Shown here piece after piece: positions 1 through 12,477 of a stretch of DNA of 64,000 nucleotides. This DNA comes from Phallusia mammillata (taxonomy: Eukaryota; Chordata; Ascidiacea; Phlebobranchia; Ascidiidae). Location of the stretch: the NCBI GenBank assembly GCA_003260075.1, contig QLIY01000493.1, positions 1 to 64,000 of the forward strand, given 5' to 3'. The position numbers and the translations under genes are program-made. The notes under the pieces are model-generated. The model saw nothing but the letters and a program-made list of their open reading frames with translations. It was not told where the DNA came from and made no database searches. Within the stretch, counting starts at the first letter, position 1. Every line of letters starts with the position of its first letter.

Positions 1-2770
1 CCACACAAACATACTTGTGGAACCGCCATCGTCCTGCGCGCCCCTATATAATGCCGCCGCAACTAGATAACAAACAAAAACAAGAACAAACAACTTCTGA
101 GCTCGCTATCTATCTGACTTCTCCGCAACATTTAGCCTATGAAAAGTAAAATGTGAGGCTGCCGCGCCTGGCAGTGTAAACTTCACCAAAAGCAAAGTTA
201 TGAAACAAACAGAGCTTTTAAGTGGGTTTATAAGGCCGAGTCAACAAGGAATGCGAGATTTGCTTAAGTAGGGAATATTATAACATTAGTATTATAAAAT
301 ATAAAACAAAAGCAGACTGCATATGTGAAACCATGTTTAAAACCTGTGGAAAAATGTACCTGCAAAAAAGTACCTGTGGAAAAAATACACGAGCTGCAAG
401 AACCGCTGGGTGGCAGGAATCGCCACAAGAACAAAGAAGATGTGCATCTGCATGACATCGCAACCCAGCCGCAGTCCAGGGTCTTCTTATGGAAGAATAA
501 ACTGCGAATGGATCGTTCAGCCAATACAGATGCACGGCACTGACGGAACAGTGCGACACCAAGCGACAGATCCCTACTTTACAATGCGCTCAAGCTTATG
601 ACAAAAACGGGAAGATGCGAAAAAGCCACGTATGCAAAGCGACAACAAATAGAACAGACAAAAAATGGACATTGCCTCAAACAACAACATCATCATCAAA
701 GACGGACCCTCCCGAATTCTGAAATGTTTAGGGGGGAATTGAAAACATCCTTAAGGTATTTTTAGCCGGCGTGCTCGCGAACCTTTCCTCTCCACTCTCC
801 AACCGGCCCATTCGTCCGACGGATAGCGAAGTTTACTAGGAACGCCTGCACCGGTACCCATCTCCGGTGGAATTTTGACTCCTGGGGATCAAACTCTGGT
901 GGAATTTGAACCCCAGCGGGCCTGGGTGGGTGATGGCGACGTGTTTCTAGCCCTAGACCCCCCCCCCAATGTTGACTATAACGCAGCAGTCTCCTATTAA
1001 TAACTGACAGCCCGTAATTTTGAAGTTAATGATGTGATGAAGGTTTGGAGGCGAAATGTTGGATCTGAAGAATCTGAAAGAGAGAAAATGAATTAAGATC
1101 CAGGTTTTGTTGCAAGACCACAGAATACATATGTTAGTATATTTAGCGTAGGTCTAAATTTCAAACATATGTAAACTACATTGTTTTGTGAGTGGTGATT
1201 TTGTTTGCCTACTGTTTTGCTGGGCAGTATGAGAAGATAAAACAAACATAGGCAATGCACATGGTTCAATGGAATTAAGGTTTAGACCAGTGGATCCTAG
1301 CTTTGCCTGTCAGCACACAAGGGACGGGTAATTAGTAATAGGCTGTTCGATGTTACACCGAAACAAGCAATTTGAAGCAAAAGTTTAAGGAAGGGCGTGT
1401 TTAAAATTTAAACCAGTGTTTTAACTTTCCCCCCCCCCTTAACCTGTTACACTGCTTGTTCATAATTTTTATCATGCCATTGTTATAAAAGTCAGCCTTA
1501 CATGCACAAAACACTCTGCTTTCTTTTTATGATTGTTATCTGCTGGCACGAACCACCCCCCCCCCCAGGTGGAAATCTCGCATTCAATGTTGACTATAAC
1601 GCAGCAGTCTCCTACTAATAACTGACAGCCCGTGATTTTGAAGTTAATGATGTGATGAAGGTTTGAAGGCGAAGTCTTGGATCTGAAGAATCTGAAAGAG
1701 AGAAAATGAATTAAGATCCAGGTTTTGTTGCATGACCACAGAATAAATATGTTAGTATATTTGGCATAGGTCTATATTTCAAACATATGTAAACTACCTT
1801 TGTTTTGTGAGTGGTTCCCCCCCCCCTTTGCTGGGCAGTATGAGAAGATAAAACAAACATAGGCAATGCACTTGGTTCAATGGAATTTAGGTTTTGACCA
1901 GTGGATCCTAGCTTGCCTGCCACCACACAAGTTGTGACCATCACACAAGTGACAGGTAATTAATAATGGGCTGTTCCATGTTACACTGAAACAAGCAATT
2001 TGAACCAAAAATTTTGGAAGGGCGTGTTTAAAATTAAAACCAGTGTTCTAACTTAGCAAGGTCGACTCACAAACACTGAATATATTTTCTCACCTTGAAG
2101 GTTGTAGAAATTTCGAGGTTAAACTTGTTCGAACGAACATCAACAAAATCCCGCATCGCCTGCACAAAACATATTCGTTATTATCAAATACGAACTACAC
2201 CGGTACAGAAATGTGTCTCCCCCCCCCCGGTTTGGAGGCGAAATGTTGGATCTGAAGAATCTGAAAGAGAGAAAATAAATTAAGATCGAGGTTTTGTTGC
2301 ATGGCCACAGAATAAATATGTTAGTATATTTAGCATAGGTCCAAATTTCAAACATATGTAAACTACATTGTTTTGTGAGTGGTGATTTTGTTTGCCTACT
2401 GTTTTGCTGGGCAGTATGAGAAGATAAAACAAACATAGGCAATGCACATGGTTCAATGGAACTAAGGTTTAGACCAGTGGATCCTAGCTTTGCCTGCCAT
2501 CCCCCCCCCCTTTGCTGGGCAGTATGAGAAGATAAAACAAACATAGGCAATGCACTTGTTCAATGGAATTCAGGTTTAGACCAGTGGATCCTAGCTTTGC
2601 CTGCCACCACACAAGTTGTGACCATCACACAAGGTAATTAATAATAGGCTGTTCAATGTTACACCGAAACAAGCAAATTGAAGCAAAATTTAAGGAAGGG
2701 CGTGTTTAAAATTTAAACCAGTGTTCTAACTTAGCAAGGTTGACTCACAAAAACTGAATATATTTTCTCA
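1..2770. repeat. Repeat-rich region with several copies of a roughly 0.5-0.6 kb unit
   Basis: No supportable gene. A unit that includes the 20-nt piece aatgttgactataacgcagc, a block ending gaatctgaaagagagaaaat, and a downstream block with ggcaatgcac recurs from about 967, 1588 and (partly) 2229 and 2511. Copies are a few percent diverged. Most junctions carry a 10-nt C tract (958-967, 1429-1438, 1556-1566, 1817-1826, 2219-2228, 2501-2510). The stretch 720-957 is more GC-rich and unlike its surroundings, with no recognisable coding content. A TATATAA-like string near 46-52 has no gene behind it. Either a tandem repeat array or unmerged assembly copies of one locus; the regular 10-nt tracts favour the second. 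Confidence 0.55.
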
Positions 2771-3029
2771 CCTTGAAGCTTGTAGAAATTCCGAGGTTAA
2801 TCTTGTTCGAACAAACAGCAACAAAATCCCGAATCGCCTGCACAAAACATATTCGTTGTCATCAAATACGAACTACACCGGTACAGAAATGTCCATTAAG
2901 TGGTAAAATCTCAAAAGCTGCTATATGTAAAAACGGACATGTTATCGACTGTCAGTTCCAATTGCTGAATGGTAACCAAAACAACTGCTTTTAATTGCTA
3001 ACAGTGATATTATTCAGTTGGTAAAGAGC

Positions 3030-3769
3030 GAATTTTTGGAGTTTAGAAGGAGGTGCCCGTTTATCGCCGTAAGAAGAATACAAACTCGGTCAAAACTTAC
3101 TTTCAGCCTCAACAATCGTCGCCTAGGGAACAGAAAAGCCGCGCTACGTCATGCCACGTGGTTCTGTTCTATTCATTTCTTTGCAGCAACCTGAAAAAAC
3201 ATGAAAGTTTAATAAATAAAGCATGACAAATTAAGAATGCTGTTTAAAAAGTGGATTTATACCAGTTTTAAAGCACCCCCCCCCCCAAATAAAGCATGAC
3301 AAAATAAGAATGCTGTTTAAAAGTTGGATTTATACCAGTTTTAAACTGTGACATTCTATTCGCTTCCGTGCTTGCTTACAATTACAAAAGTTTATGGCAG
3401 CATCAACGTTAGCGAAATACAAGTTCTTAAAAACAACAATTCGTATTTTGTTCAGCATTACACCAGTTGAACGACAAATTTGTTAAATATGCAACCTGGT
3501 GGACGAAACGCCTGTTCAGTATTTTCTANAGCGAATTTTTGGAGTTTAGAAGGAGGTGCCCGTTTATCGCCGTAAGAAGAATACAAACTCGGTCAAAACT
3601 TACTTTCAGCATCAACAATCGTCGCCAAGGAAACAGAAATGCCGCGCTACGTCATGTCACGTGGTTCTGTTCTATTCATTTCATCACCCCCCCCCCTGTG
3701 CATTTTCGCCTGTTGTGCTTGCACTATATCGTTCATTGCTCTGAAGCCCTACCGTTCTGGTGGGCAAAA

Positions 3770-3836
<67 letters not shown>

Positions 3837-3900
3837 TTAAATATGCAACCTGGTGGACGAAACGCCTGTTCAGTATTTTCTAGCATCACACAGTGTTGTT
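3030..3900. repeat. Direct duplication around a join, with single n and C tracts
   Basis: The block starting gagcgaatttttggagtt occurs at about 3026 and again right after the single n at 3529. The block containing atgcaacctggtggacgaaa occurs at about 3487 and again at about 3842 after a long C tract. A smaller duplication (aaataaagcatgacaaa...) flanks a C tract at 3276-3286. No coding function is seen. The nested duplications with an n or a C tract at each junction are most simply overlapping contig ends placed end to end. Confidence 0.6.
3771..3835. other. 65-nt pure C tract (probable disguised gap)
   Basis: A perfect run of C follows tgggcaaaat and precedes gttaaatatgcaacc, which itself repeats sequence from about 3482. 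Read as protein it would be a long poly-Pro or poly-Gly run, which I reject. Like the other long tracts in this window it sits at a duplication junction. Confidence 0.7.
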
Positions 3901-4427
3901 TGATAATCTCTTTAGTGACCGAAAGTGTTCGTTCATATAAAGTGTAAATTCTACACACCTTTTTTATTGTCGCTGCATCACAGGAGGCTGTTTGATGCGA
4001 TGAAGGATTAAGTTGATGTTGTGCAGCTTCTGGAGTTCCCCCCCCCCACAGCTCCATCTAGTGACAAAATATTTGTTTAACTGAAAGTTATTTGAGTGAA
4101 AAATCTGCAACTGAATTTATCGAAGTAATTTGACGTAGCTGTCCATGGTGGGCAAAAAGGAAATAAATGTTTAATAAAAATATGACATTTCATTGATTTT
4201 TTGGTGCTGCTAAAATGTTTGTTTGTTTGTTTCGTTGTTATGACGTACATGTACGGTCACAAAATCACATTGCGAATGTTTAAAACCTTTTTGGTTCAAC
4301 GTAATAAGCTCCTCTGCATACACAGTCGGCTTTAACGTGATATGTGCAGGGCAAGGCGACAGTAATCATGACAGGAGCTGCAAAGTACGTAATAACTCAC
4401 CAATCCAAGTTTCCATATATCGGCTGA

Positions 4428-4488
4428 GTTCCCATGACAACAGTGATGACGTCACAAGTTCCCATGACAACAGTGATGACATCACTGC
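4428..4488. repeat. Two tandem 29-bp units containing CRE-like TGACGTCA
   Basis: The unit agttcccatgacaacagtga plus tgacgtcac (second copy tgacatcac) occurs twice head to tail. The first copy holds a perfect TGACGTCA palindrome. Whether it binds a CREB-type factor is unknown; there is no gene close by. Confidence 0.5.
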
Positions 4489-4639
4489 CGTTGTGCGTCC
4501 GTCTGTGAAAAATAAATTCGATTTATAAATTATGTCGGAGGTCGGCAACTTGCAACACGGATACTTACATTGAAGTTGGACGCACAACTTTGATTGGAGC
4601 AGAATGCCACAACGACAAGTTATTGCGAACACAGAAATA

Positions 4640-5800
4640 AACACATTTGTGGGGTTCGTATGTTTAAGTCCAGCCGTCGCTGGTTCGTGAAAAGGCCGTT
4701 TTGCAATATAGCATATAAATAAGCACTTTTGGGATTGTTACTATTCCGTCAGCTGTTTCTGCGATTTGAAAACTATTGCCAACCGTCGCTGGCCAATAAA
4801 GGGACATTTTCATGATATATCAACAATTGTACTGTTTGAAAAGCAAATTTCACATTGTAACATTACAAATTGCATTTGGTGAATTCGTTTATCGTCAGCA
4901 ATCGCTGCGTTTTGAAAAATTATCTCCAGTCGTCGCTGGGTTCAAAAGGGGAACATTTTCATATTATTTCAAAAATTGTCATCTTTTCGAGCAATAAAAA
5001 TAAAGCCGATTCATTTTTCAAACATCAAAATTACAACAAGCTCCCCCCCCCCACACATTTGTGGGGTTCGTATGTTTAAGTCCAGCCGTCGCTGGTTCGT
5101 GAAAAGGCCGTTTTGCAATATAGCATATAAATAAGCACTTTTGGGATTGTTACTATTCCGTCAGCTGTTTCTGCGATTTGAAAACTATTGCCAACCGTCG
5201 CTGGCCAATAAAGGGACATTTTCATGATATATCAACAATTGTACTGTTTGAAAAGCAAATTTCACATTGTAACATTACAAATTGCATTTGGTGAATTCGT
5301 TTATCGTCAGCAATCGCTGCGTTTTGAAAAATTATCTCCAGTCGTCGCTGGGTTCAAAAGGGGAACATTTTCATATTATTTCAAAAATTGTCATCTTTTC
5401 GAGCAATAAAAATAAAGCTGATTCATTTTTCAAACATCAAAATTACGACATGCTTTTTTGGAAATTCAATTTATCGCCAGCCAGTTGCTGCTATCTTAAA
5501 AAATTACCTCCAGTCGCTGCTGGTTAAAAAGAAAACATTTTCTCAGTAACACAAACCTGTGCATTGTGCAACAGGACGTTTTAAAGCCCAGAAACTTTTT
5601 CACATTATAACAGGACATCATGCATTTGGAGAATTCATTTATCGTCAGCAATCGCTGCGTTTTGAAAATTATCGCCAGCAATCGCTGGGTTAAAAAGGGG
5701 CACGTGCAAAAAATAAACATTTGACAAAAAACACATTTACGTTTTTAGGCCCAGAAACTTTATCGTCAGCAGACGCTGCGTTAAAAAAGAGGCCTTCGCA
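4640..5800. repeat. Interspersed CGTCGCTGG-type repeats with one large direct duplication
   Basis: Short related motifs recur every 40-150 bp: agccgtcgctggttcgtgaa, caaccgtcgctggccaataa, cgtcagcaatcgctgcgttt, ccagtcgtcgctgggttcaa, ccagtcgctgctggttaaaa. Each is followed by an A-rich stretch such as aaaaggg. 4650-5040 is duplicated almost exactly at 5053-5440 across a 10-nt C tract (5043-5052). Diverged units continue to about 5790 without such a tract, so the underlying repeat is real even if the large duplication is an assembly artefact. No coding capacity is seen. Confidence 0.6.
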
Positions 5801-7050
5801 ATAAAGAAACCAAACATACAATAAAACAAATAAACGTACGTTGCTTTCTTTCTCATGACACTGTATTTTGCTGCAATCTAGCCTCGTGCTGTTCTATTGT
5901 CTGTCTGATGTTAAATAAACTCAACTTTCTCAACTTTGCACAAACAGATCAACTTCTCAGAATACCGTCCGCATTACAAGACCGTGCACAGCCTGCAACA
6001 CGAATACGCAGGTGCAACGTTGAACAACCAGGTGTTGGGGGTTGGGGGGATTTGCGCAAATTAACGTGGAGAGGGGAATTCCCGAACACCGGAACCGGAA
6101 ACTGGTTTCAGCGACCGAGAATTTTCACGCAACACCGAAATCAATCAACGACACAAACTGCTCAATATTCAGAAAAATCTACTGCTTGTGTAACTCCTTA
6201 CTATAAGCTTCGGTTTAACATTAATGCTTTGCAGTAAATCAATACTCAAATCTGACTTTAGTAAAGTGCATAAAATACTGAACCTTTAGCTATTTCATTA
6301 AACCTTCACTAGCGCTTGTGCTTGCCTGAAGAACCGCCGCCGTACAATGAACAACAATTTTTCAGAAAGTCCAAGTCCATTGCGTACAATGTTGATACGC
6401 ATGTTGCAGTCACAACATAAATGTCCGTGGTGCTTTGGGGGTAAATAATTTGACTTTGTGAGTCTTTATCCATTGCGTATTATGCTTCAGTCACAACAGA
6501 CTGTCCACGGTGTTTTAAAATGTTGATTATGTAACTTTGCGAGCCCAAGTCCGTTGAAAATCAGACCGCCGCACATGTGACCATCGTTTTAGATATCCTC
6601 TTGAAACGAAGATGTGATTTGTAGGTGAAAGTTCATAGCATGAAACGCCCATGCGCGTACGTTATCAACATCTCAACTGTCTGATGTGGTATAGGATGAT
6701 AATAATTTGACTTGCAAGTACGAGCCCGGATCTGGTGCTTTATTGTCGACTGGACCAGAGATGTTCTGTTGACAAAGTGGAATAAATATTTTATGTTACG
6801 CACTATACAGCTTGGTACAATATTAAACAAACCAGAAAGTTAAATCGCAAAAACACATTAAAACAAGAATTAGGATTTTAAATCAGTTTCGCAAAACCGT
6901 TTGTTTTTATAAGAACTTAGAACTAACCCAACTTAAAACATACGTTACGTTACCATCACAAAATTATTGGTTGCAAAAAAATGAACTGCTATTTAATTTA
7001 AATAAACGCACGTTGCGCAGTTTTAAATTAAGCTAGCGCGACATTTTGCT
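5801..7050. other. No gene seen
   Basis: AT-rich sequence. Open frames here are short and match no family I recognise, including one of about 109 codons at 5908-6237. Loose repeats occur at 6370-6720, sharing pieces like ccattgcgta, cagtcacaaca, gtcc.cggtg and taatttgactt. Confidence 0.5.
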
Positions 7051-7099
7051 TTGCACTGCACTGAGTCCCTAGAGGCGCTGCTACAACCCGGAGAGACGC

Positions 7100-7335
7100 A
7101 AGTAAAACACGTGGCCGAATCTGATTGGCTGATTAAACCGGAAGCACGCAAAAATCTCGCTATCAGCCTAAAACACGAAGTGCTTGGCAATCAGCGCTTA
7201 TTGCGCATGGAGCGAATACCTTCGGTGATTGGCTTAATTTGTCACGTGACTGTGCTGCTTATACCAAGTGTCGTTACGTCATTTTTGCAACACGTGGTTT
7301 GGAGAAGAAATTGCGCAACAATGATTGGGACTTGA
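7100..7335. promoter_or_regulatory. Cluster of CACGTG E-boxes and ATTGG (inverted CCAAT) boxes
   Basis: Within about 230 bp there are three CACGTG motifs (7108-7113, 7243-7248, 7291-7296), three ATTGG motifs (7124-7128, 7228-7232, 7324-7328) and a TTACGTCA CRE-like site near 7274. The stretch is less AT-rich than its surroundings. The alternation of E-boxes and CCAAT boxes resembles a compact promoter, but no gene is recognised on either side. It could be a repeat-borne promoter such as an LTR. Confidence 0.3.
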
Positions 7336-7539
7336 CATGTTATTTTACAAGCAAAGCATTTTTTGGTTTACTGCGTTACAAAAATAAAGCACATCCCAAG
7401 ACGTTTACACCACCTTAAACTCAACATGATGTGGCTAAATTTATGGCTAAATTTAACAATATTATTACAACCTTATACTTCAAACAACTTAACATTATGT
7501 GTTTCGGCAAACGTTTAAATTTAATTTAAAAGATTAAGT

Positions 7540-8440
7540 TTTTAAAAGATCAAGTTTTACCAGAACACAATAACTTAACAATTCTTTCGTTACATTTTTA
7601 ATGCAAACATCATTTTTAACGCAATTACAGTATTTTATGTCTTAATGTTGTTCACAACAATTATATGCACACAACTGTATTGATCGCTTTGCTTGGAATT
7701 TTACTTTTCCACAAACTCAACATAAATCACAATAATTGTTGAATCGCTTAATATGCGGTACATAATAATCAAACCAATATTAACACTAAGTTATTTCAGG
7801 CGCTCTCAGATGCATTGGAAAGCAATCATGTTCCCAAACATCATAACATTACAAATGCAAACCTAATCTCACCTTTATCAGGACGTCGTCGCAAGTTAGC
7901 AGCAAATGGGGGAAAATGGCCGGCTTGTCGTTCGCGTCCATTTGTTTGTTGGGCGACTTGAACTTGAATGTCTGCATTTAACCCCCCCCCCGTTTTACCA
8001 GAACACAATAACTTAACAATTCTTTCGTTACATTTTTAACGCTAACATCAATTTTAACGCAATTACAGTATTTTATGTTTTAATGTTGTTCACAACAATT
8101 ATATGAACACAACTGTATTGATCGCTTTGCTTGGAACGCATTTTAGTTTTCCACAAACTCAGCATAAATCACATTAATTGTTGAATCGCCTAATATGCGG
8201 TACATAATAATCAAACCAATATTAACACTAAGTTATTTCAGGCGCTCTCAGATGCATTGGAAAGCAATCATGTTCCCAAACATCATAACATTACAAATGC
8301 AAACCTAATCTCACCTTTATCAGGACGTCGTCGCAAGTTAACAGCAAATGGGGGAAAATGGCCGGCTTGTCGTTTGCGTCCATTTGTTTGTTGGGCGACT
8401 TGAACTTTAATGTCTGCATTTATAATTTGCATTATATCAA
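7540..8440. repeat. About 440-bp direct duplication joined by a C tract
   Basis: 7540-7981 and 7992-8430 are near identical (single-base differences and a small indel) and are separated by the 10-nt C tract 7982-7991. Nothing coding is recognised. Divergence at the level of two haplotypes is consistent with allelic contigs laid end to end. Confidence 0.65.
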
Positions 8441-9643
8441 GTTTCTTAGCATATATAATAGGTATTTCCAAATATTACAACTCTTGAAAACTAGAATTAC
8501 TATGTAGACCACTATACAAACGCGCAAGGCATGATTTAAAATCAAAACTAACGCAATCAATAGCAAAAAACATTAAAAAAAAACTTACTTGAAATTGTAC
8601 ACAGCTTATACGATGCCCGTCGTTTAATGCGGTTAATTCATCAGCATTGAAGATTGTCGAAAAGTGTGCAGTCTTAAAATCAGCAGCATTCTGACACCAG
8701 CATAACCTGAAACCATTCAAGTAACTGTGGATTAACATTCAGGCTTTCCTCTCCTTCAAGCTGCCAGCGACAACATTGCAACAACACTGGATTGCTCGGA
8801 ACGCAAAAAGCAAGTTTATCAGCGAAAAGCGCCGATCGCCTGAAAACAGCGCCGATCAGGAATTGTTGCACAACGTGGCATTGTTATGTCACAGAGCAAC
8901 TGTGTTGTATAACGTGGCTATAGTTTAAAACTCGTTTGGGATTATTGAATACTGTAATCCACACATTGACAAATCATAAAACTGATTGATTTTAAATTTA
9001 ATTAAGTTGCCAAATGTACACTATAACCTAATTGTTGCACTGTCCATCTACTCTTAGGTTAATAGTTATTTCATTTCAGCAAATTGCACAAATTATGTAA
9101 TACTAACAAGCGCCTTTTAACAATATTAATTTTACAAATCATGGCAAATTTAAACTTTAAACTTATTCTCGTTGTAAGTATTAAAGCAAATCTTTTACAG
9201 AAGTATTCACCAGTCGTTTAAATCAAGTTCACCGTATTTCTGTCACAAAGTTTTCAAATACACAAGTTTTTCTTCTTACCTTTTCAAAGCTTCCCGCACA
9301 AATCCTTTTGTAATGTCGACAACAGCACATTAAAATCAAGAAGAAACGTCTTAGCTAGCGTGCAGTCACGTGACCACAAACAAAGGAAAAAAAGGAAATT
9401 CATAGAAATCAAATAATATAAAATGCTGGTTGGTTGCATAAATCTGTCAAAAGTTGGCGAAAGTTTTATGTTGTCTAACCGTGGTGTGTAATGCTTTGGT
9501 ACTAATCGGTTAAGCAACATACATCCGTCAGTAATTACGTAAATTATCGTAGATTAGCCAAAAAAGAAACGTATAATTCGAAAATCATGTTTGAAGGGAA
9601 CGAAATCTTTACATTTATTGATGATTGTGCAGGGAAGATAAAA

Positions 9644-9719
<76 letters not shown>

Positions 9720-10200
9720 TTTGCATTTTCGTTTTATTTCACACCATTCCAAAGACAAATAATACAAATAAAATGACTTTATTGTTATGTAAAAGTTGTC
9801 ATCTAAAATCTTTTCATATTTTTTTCAAAACGGTCCCGTTGCCATTATTTTGAAGGCTCGCGGGCCTTAAGCCTAAATGTATATTTCAGAAAAACGAAAG
9901 TTGATTGCAGAGTAATTCTACTTTGATTTAAACTGATTGAGTGGTTAGAACTACTAACACTGAGCATTGGCTTACGCCCGGTCTGAGAACTTCTGGTAGG
10001 TGGCGCAACAGAGCATAGGCGTTTATGGTGCTGACTCAGCAATTATTCTTACCATAAACCAAAATTGGGGGCGCCAGATATTTCCAAGGGGGGCGTGAGC
10101 CAAAAGTCAAACAAACAAATTTATTTAACTTTGGACTCACCTCTCACTAAAATTAATTTTGCAAGTGTATTGTTTTCGAGCACAAACTTTGAATAATGAC
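8441..10200. other. No gene seen; contains a 74-nt C tract
   Basis: AT-rich noncoding sequence. A pure C tract occupies 9646-9719 and is a probable disguised gap. No exon-like conservation or recognised family was found on either strand. Confidence 0.5.
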
Positions 10201-10227
10201 ATAAGTTTTTAGTTTGTCAGTTTAGAA

Positions 10228-10808
10228 CAGAGGTCACCAATTATTTTTCACTGCGGGCCGGATAATTTTAATAATCACGCTCGAGAGCCACATGGCTTAC
10301 AAGAACCTGACGCAGCCTTTCCCAAACTGGAACTGGCAAGGCGACTTTGAAAAGACCGCAAAGGTTCATGTCTTCCCACGATCTTATTTGTATTCAGATT
10401 GTGCCACTGTTTAATTGTAAAATTATGAAAAATATAAGTGTCACATACCTAATGTACGTTTATTCCACCACAAAGAACTAAAAAGGCAATTGTTCGCACA
10501 CAATTACTATAGCTATTCTTTGCTTTTGTCTGTGAGGTAACAAACTGCTTTTGGATGATACCTTGTAATCCTGTTAGACCAGGTAAAATTATTACTAAAA
10601 GGTATTATGAGTGTTTGCACAATCTTTAACGCCCCCGGGCCGTAATTACGTGATCCCTGGTTTACAATATAGGCAACGTAAACTTCTGGTAGTTCCATTG
10701 CTACATGTGTTCGAAAAAACTGTCGTTTTTTGCCTGTTTCAGGAGGGCGTGAAGTGCCCGACAAACGCCTTAGGGGGGCGTGGACAAAAAAAGGTTAACA
10801 ACCACTGG
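10228..10808. mobile_element. hAT-like nonautonomous element (possible)
   Basis: The left end cagaggtcaccaattatttt resembles hAT/MITE ends of the CAGNGGTNNCCAA type and leads into a ctgcgggccgg block. The right end, read inward on the minus strand, is ccagtggttgttaacctttt followed by gtccacgcccc. No clean 8-bp target duplication is seen (gtttagaa versus gtttatat). It may be two nested elements. Confidence 0.35.
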
Positions 10809-10823
10809 TTTATATCATATATA

Positions 10824-11045
10824 CACCATTTAATGGCGCCTGAAAAGTCAAATTACTTTTTATTTTATGTATATATAGAGCTAAACAGTCTGAAGATCAG
10901 TCTTAACTGTTTATGATGTCACCATCTACCCCCCCCCCACCATTTAATGGCGCCTGAAAAGTCAAATTACTTTTTATTTTATGTATGTATAGAGCTAAAC
11001 AGTCTGAAGATCAGTCTTTAACTGTTTATGATGTCACCATCTTTA
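10824..11045. repeat. About 105-bp direct duplication joined by a C tract
   Basis: The block beginning accatttaatggcgcctgaa and ending gatgtcaccatct occurs at about 10826-10928 and again at about 10939-11042, separated by the 10-nt C tract 10929-10938. Shortly downstream, 11150-11182 holds a small ctacaccaagt triple repeat. Confidence 0.6.
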
Positions 11046-11395
11046 TACTGTGACACGTGCGGTGTCTGGTTTTTCGCACTGATTACACACAATTGGCGTA
11101 CAAGCAATCACATATGGCCACTAAGGTGGTAATACTCTACCCAGCTACACCAAGTCTACACCAAGTCAGCTACACCAAGTAAAAGTTTTGTTTTCATCGC
11201 GGCCGCCGAGCGCATAAAGTTGTTTTTTCCGGCGGTTTCAATCTGTACTTGCTTATTACACACCTAAGGGTTTCTATAACGTATTTGGTGATTTGTCAAA
11301 GAGATTCTAGCAATTTGTATGTAGAAGTTCACAAACGAGAAGCCAGGGGCCGTTAAATGACATCCAATTTGTCACAGGAACAGACGTGTAAATAT

Positions 11396-11401
11396 TTTAT
11401 T
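11396..11401 (-). terminator. Polyadenylation signal AATAAA of the lectin-like gene
   Basis: AATAAA on the minus strand lies about 30 nt after the TAA stop, implying a very short 3' UTR. It is the only perfect hexamer immediately after the stop. Confidence 0.55.
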
Positions 11402-11429
11402 GTTTCTACAAAACAACTTCAAAGTTAAT

Positions 11430-12477
11430 TTACAAGCGACAGAACGGCAGAGGGGAAGAATTAACCTCGCTAGTTGTCCACATCCCGATGTTCGACGCAG
11501 ACTGTGTGGTTAGCCCCACAATCCATGCGATAGCAGGGTCATTGTCAGGATTGCCGCTTTGCCATTGTGTGTAAACAGTCCCACCTGTGGAACTCACCGC
11601 ATTTCCATTCTAAACAAATTCGATTGGCCACAACATGAAAGCAGGTAATCTATGTATTCCTAAACAGACTTACTTAAATAATTTGTTTGTACTAAACATC
11701 TAATTATACAATTATCAAAGTTAAACAATTATCGCATTCACGCTGATCTGATTTTACATATTTTATCAATTTAATTTTTTTGTTAACATTCTTCCCTTCA
11801 TAATAAATTGCTTCTTGTAAGAAATAAAACACTCACCGTGTAACTTGATGCCAACCACACGTTAACATAATCGTATGTCGGTTGATCAACGTACATCAGC
11901 CAAACTTTCTGGATGTATTTGTAAAGTACAAGATACATTTCTTGAGTCTCTATGTCAACCAATGTGGCTCCGTAAGAACTACAAACATTCGCAGCCGCCG
12001 ACTTTCCACCGTTACCACTGACTGTTGCAGCAATCCACGGCAGCCAGTAGCAATGATCTCTGTACACGACTCCAGTACATACTCTTTGTTCTGTCAAAAA
12101 GAAAGAAATTTCACCTTTACAAATAATGATTTTCAAGTTAATAGAGCTCTTCTGGCAAATGTTTTTTATTCCGACGTTTCGACGTCCTATACAGGTCGTA
12201 AATTTTACCCCGATGAATTTTACCTATAAGGTTTCATCAGTGCAGTTGGTGACGAGAGATCGGCCTCGTTTTCTATTAATTTAAGCAAATATTTTGTTGT
12301 CTATTCCACCATTAGAATTCGGACCACAGTTTAAATTTCCTATGTTATCAAAAACAGAAAACATTAGCTGAAAGTCTTACCAAGCGGCTGACAAATATAT
12401 TGTTGCTGGTGGTTGACATGACAATGTGACGCACCAATGATTGTCAAGAGGAAAACAAGCTTAGGTAACAAGTACAT
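11430..12477 (-). CDS. Small secreted C-type lectin-like protein, complete, three exons
   Basis: Exons on the minus strand: 12381-12477, 11837-12090 and 11430-11609, joined by GT/AG introns in phases 1 and 0, giving 176 residues. The start MYLLPKLVFLLTIIGASHC is a clear signal peptide. The rest is one C-type lectin-like domain. It opens with a Cys pair (VCTGVVYRDHCYW), followed by the helix segment VCSSYGATLVDIETQEMYLV, a WLASSYT strand and the loop WQSGNPDNDPAIAW, and closes with PLPFCRL and stop. The conserved C1 and C4 cysteines are visible (VCSS and PFCRL). The usual inner C2-C3 pair and a canonical WND motif are not. The loop reads NPD rather than EPN or QPD, so classical Ca-dependent sugar binding is doubtful. 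Likely an extracellular recognition or venom/immune-type lectin-fold protein; the ligand is unknown. Splice sites and frame agree throughout. Confidence 0.88.
12171..12240 (-). repeat. CTGATGA...GAAACGTCGG hairpin motif in intron 1 of the lectin gene
   Basis: Read on the minus strand, CTGATGA is followed by a longer insert and then GGACGTC-GAAACGTCGG. The ends match the compact copies at 20897-20934 and 50101-50138, but the inner part is expanded. Probably a remnant of the same mobile-element end. Confidence 0.5.

Noticed and set aside
5908-6237. 109-codon plus-strand frame as a gene
   Set aside because: No recognised domain, no splice or promoter context, and a length expected by chance over 64 kb.
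9544-9853. Poly-Pro and poly-Gly open frames across the long C/G tracts
   Set aside because: The tracts are most likely gap filler; gene B shows normal codons where gene A has the tract.
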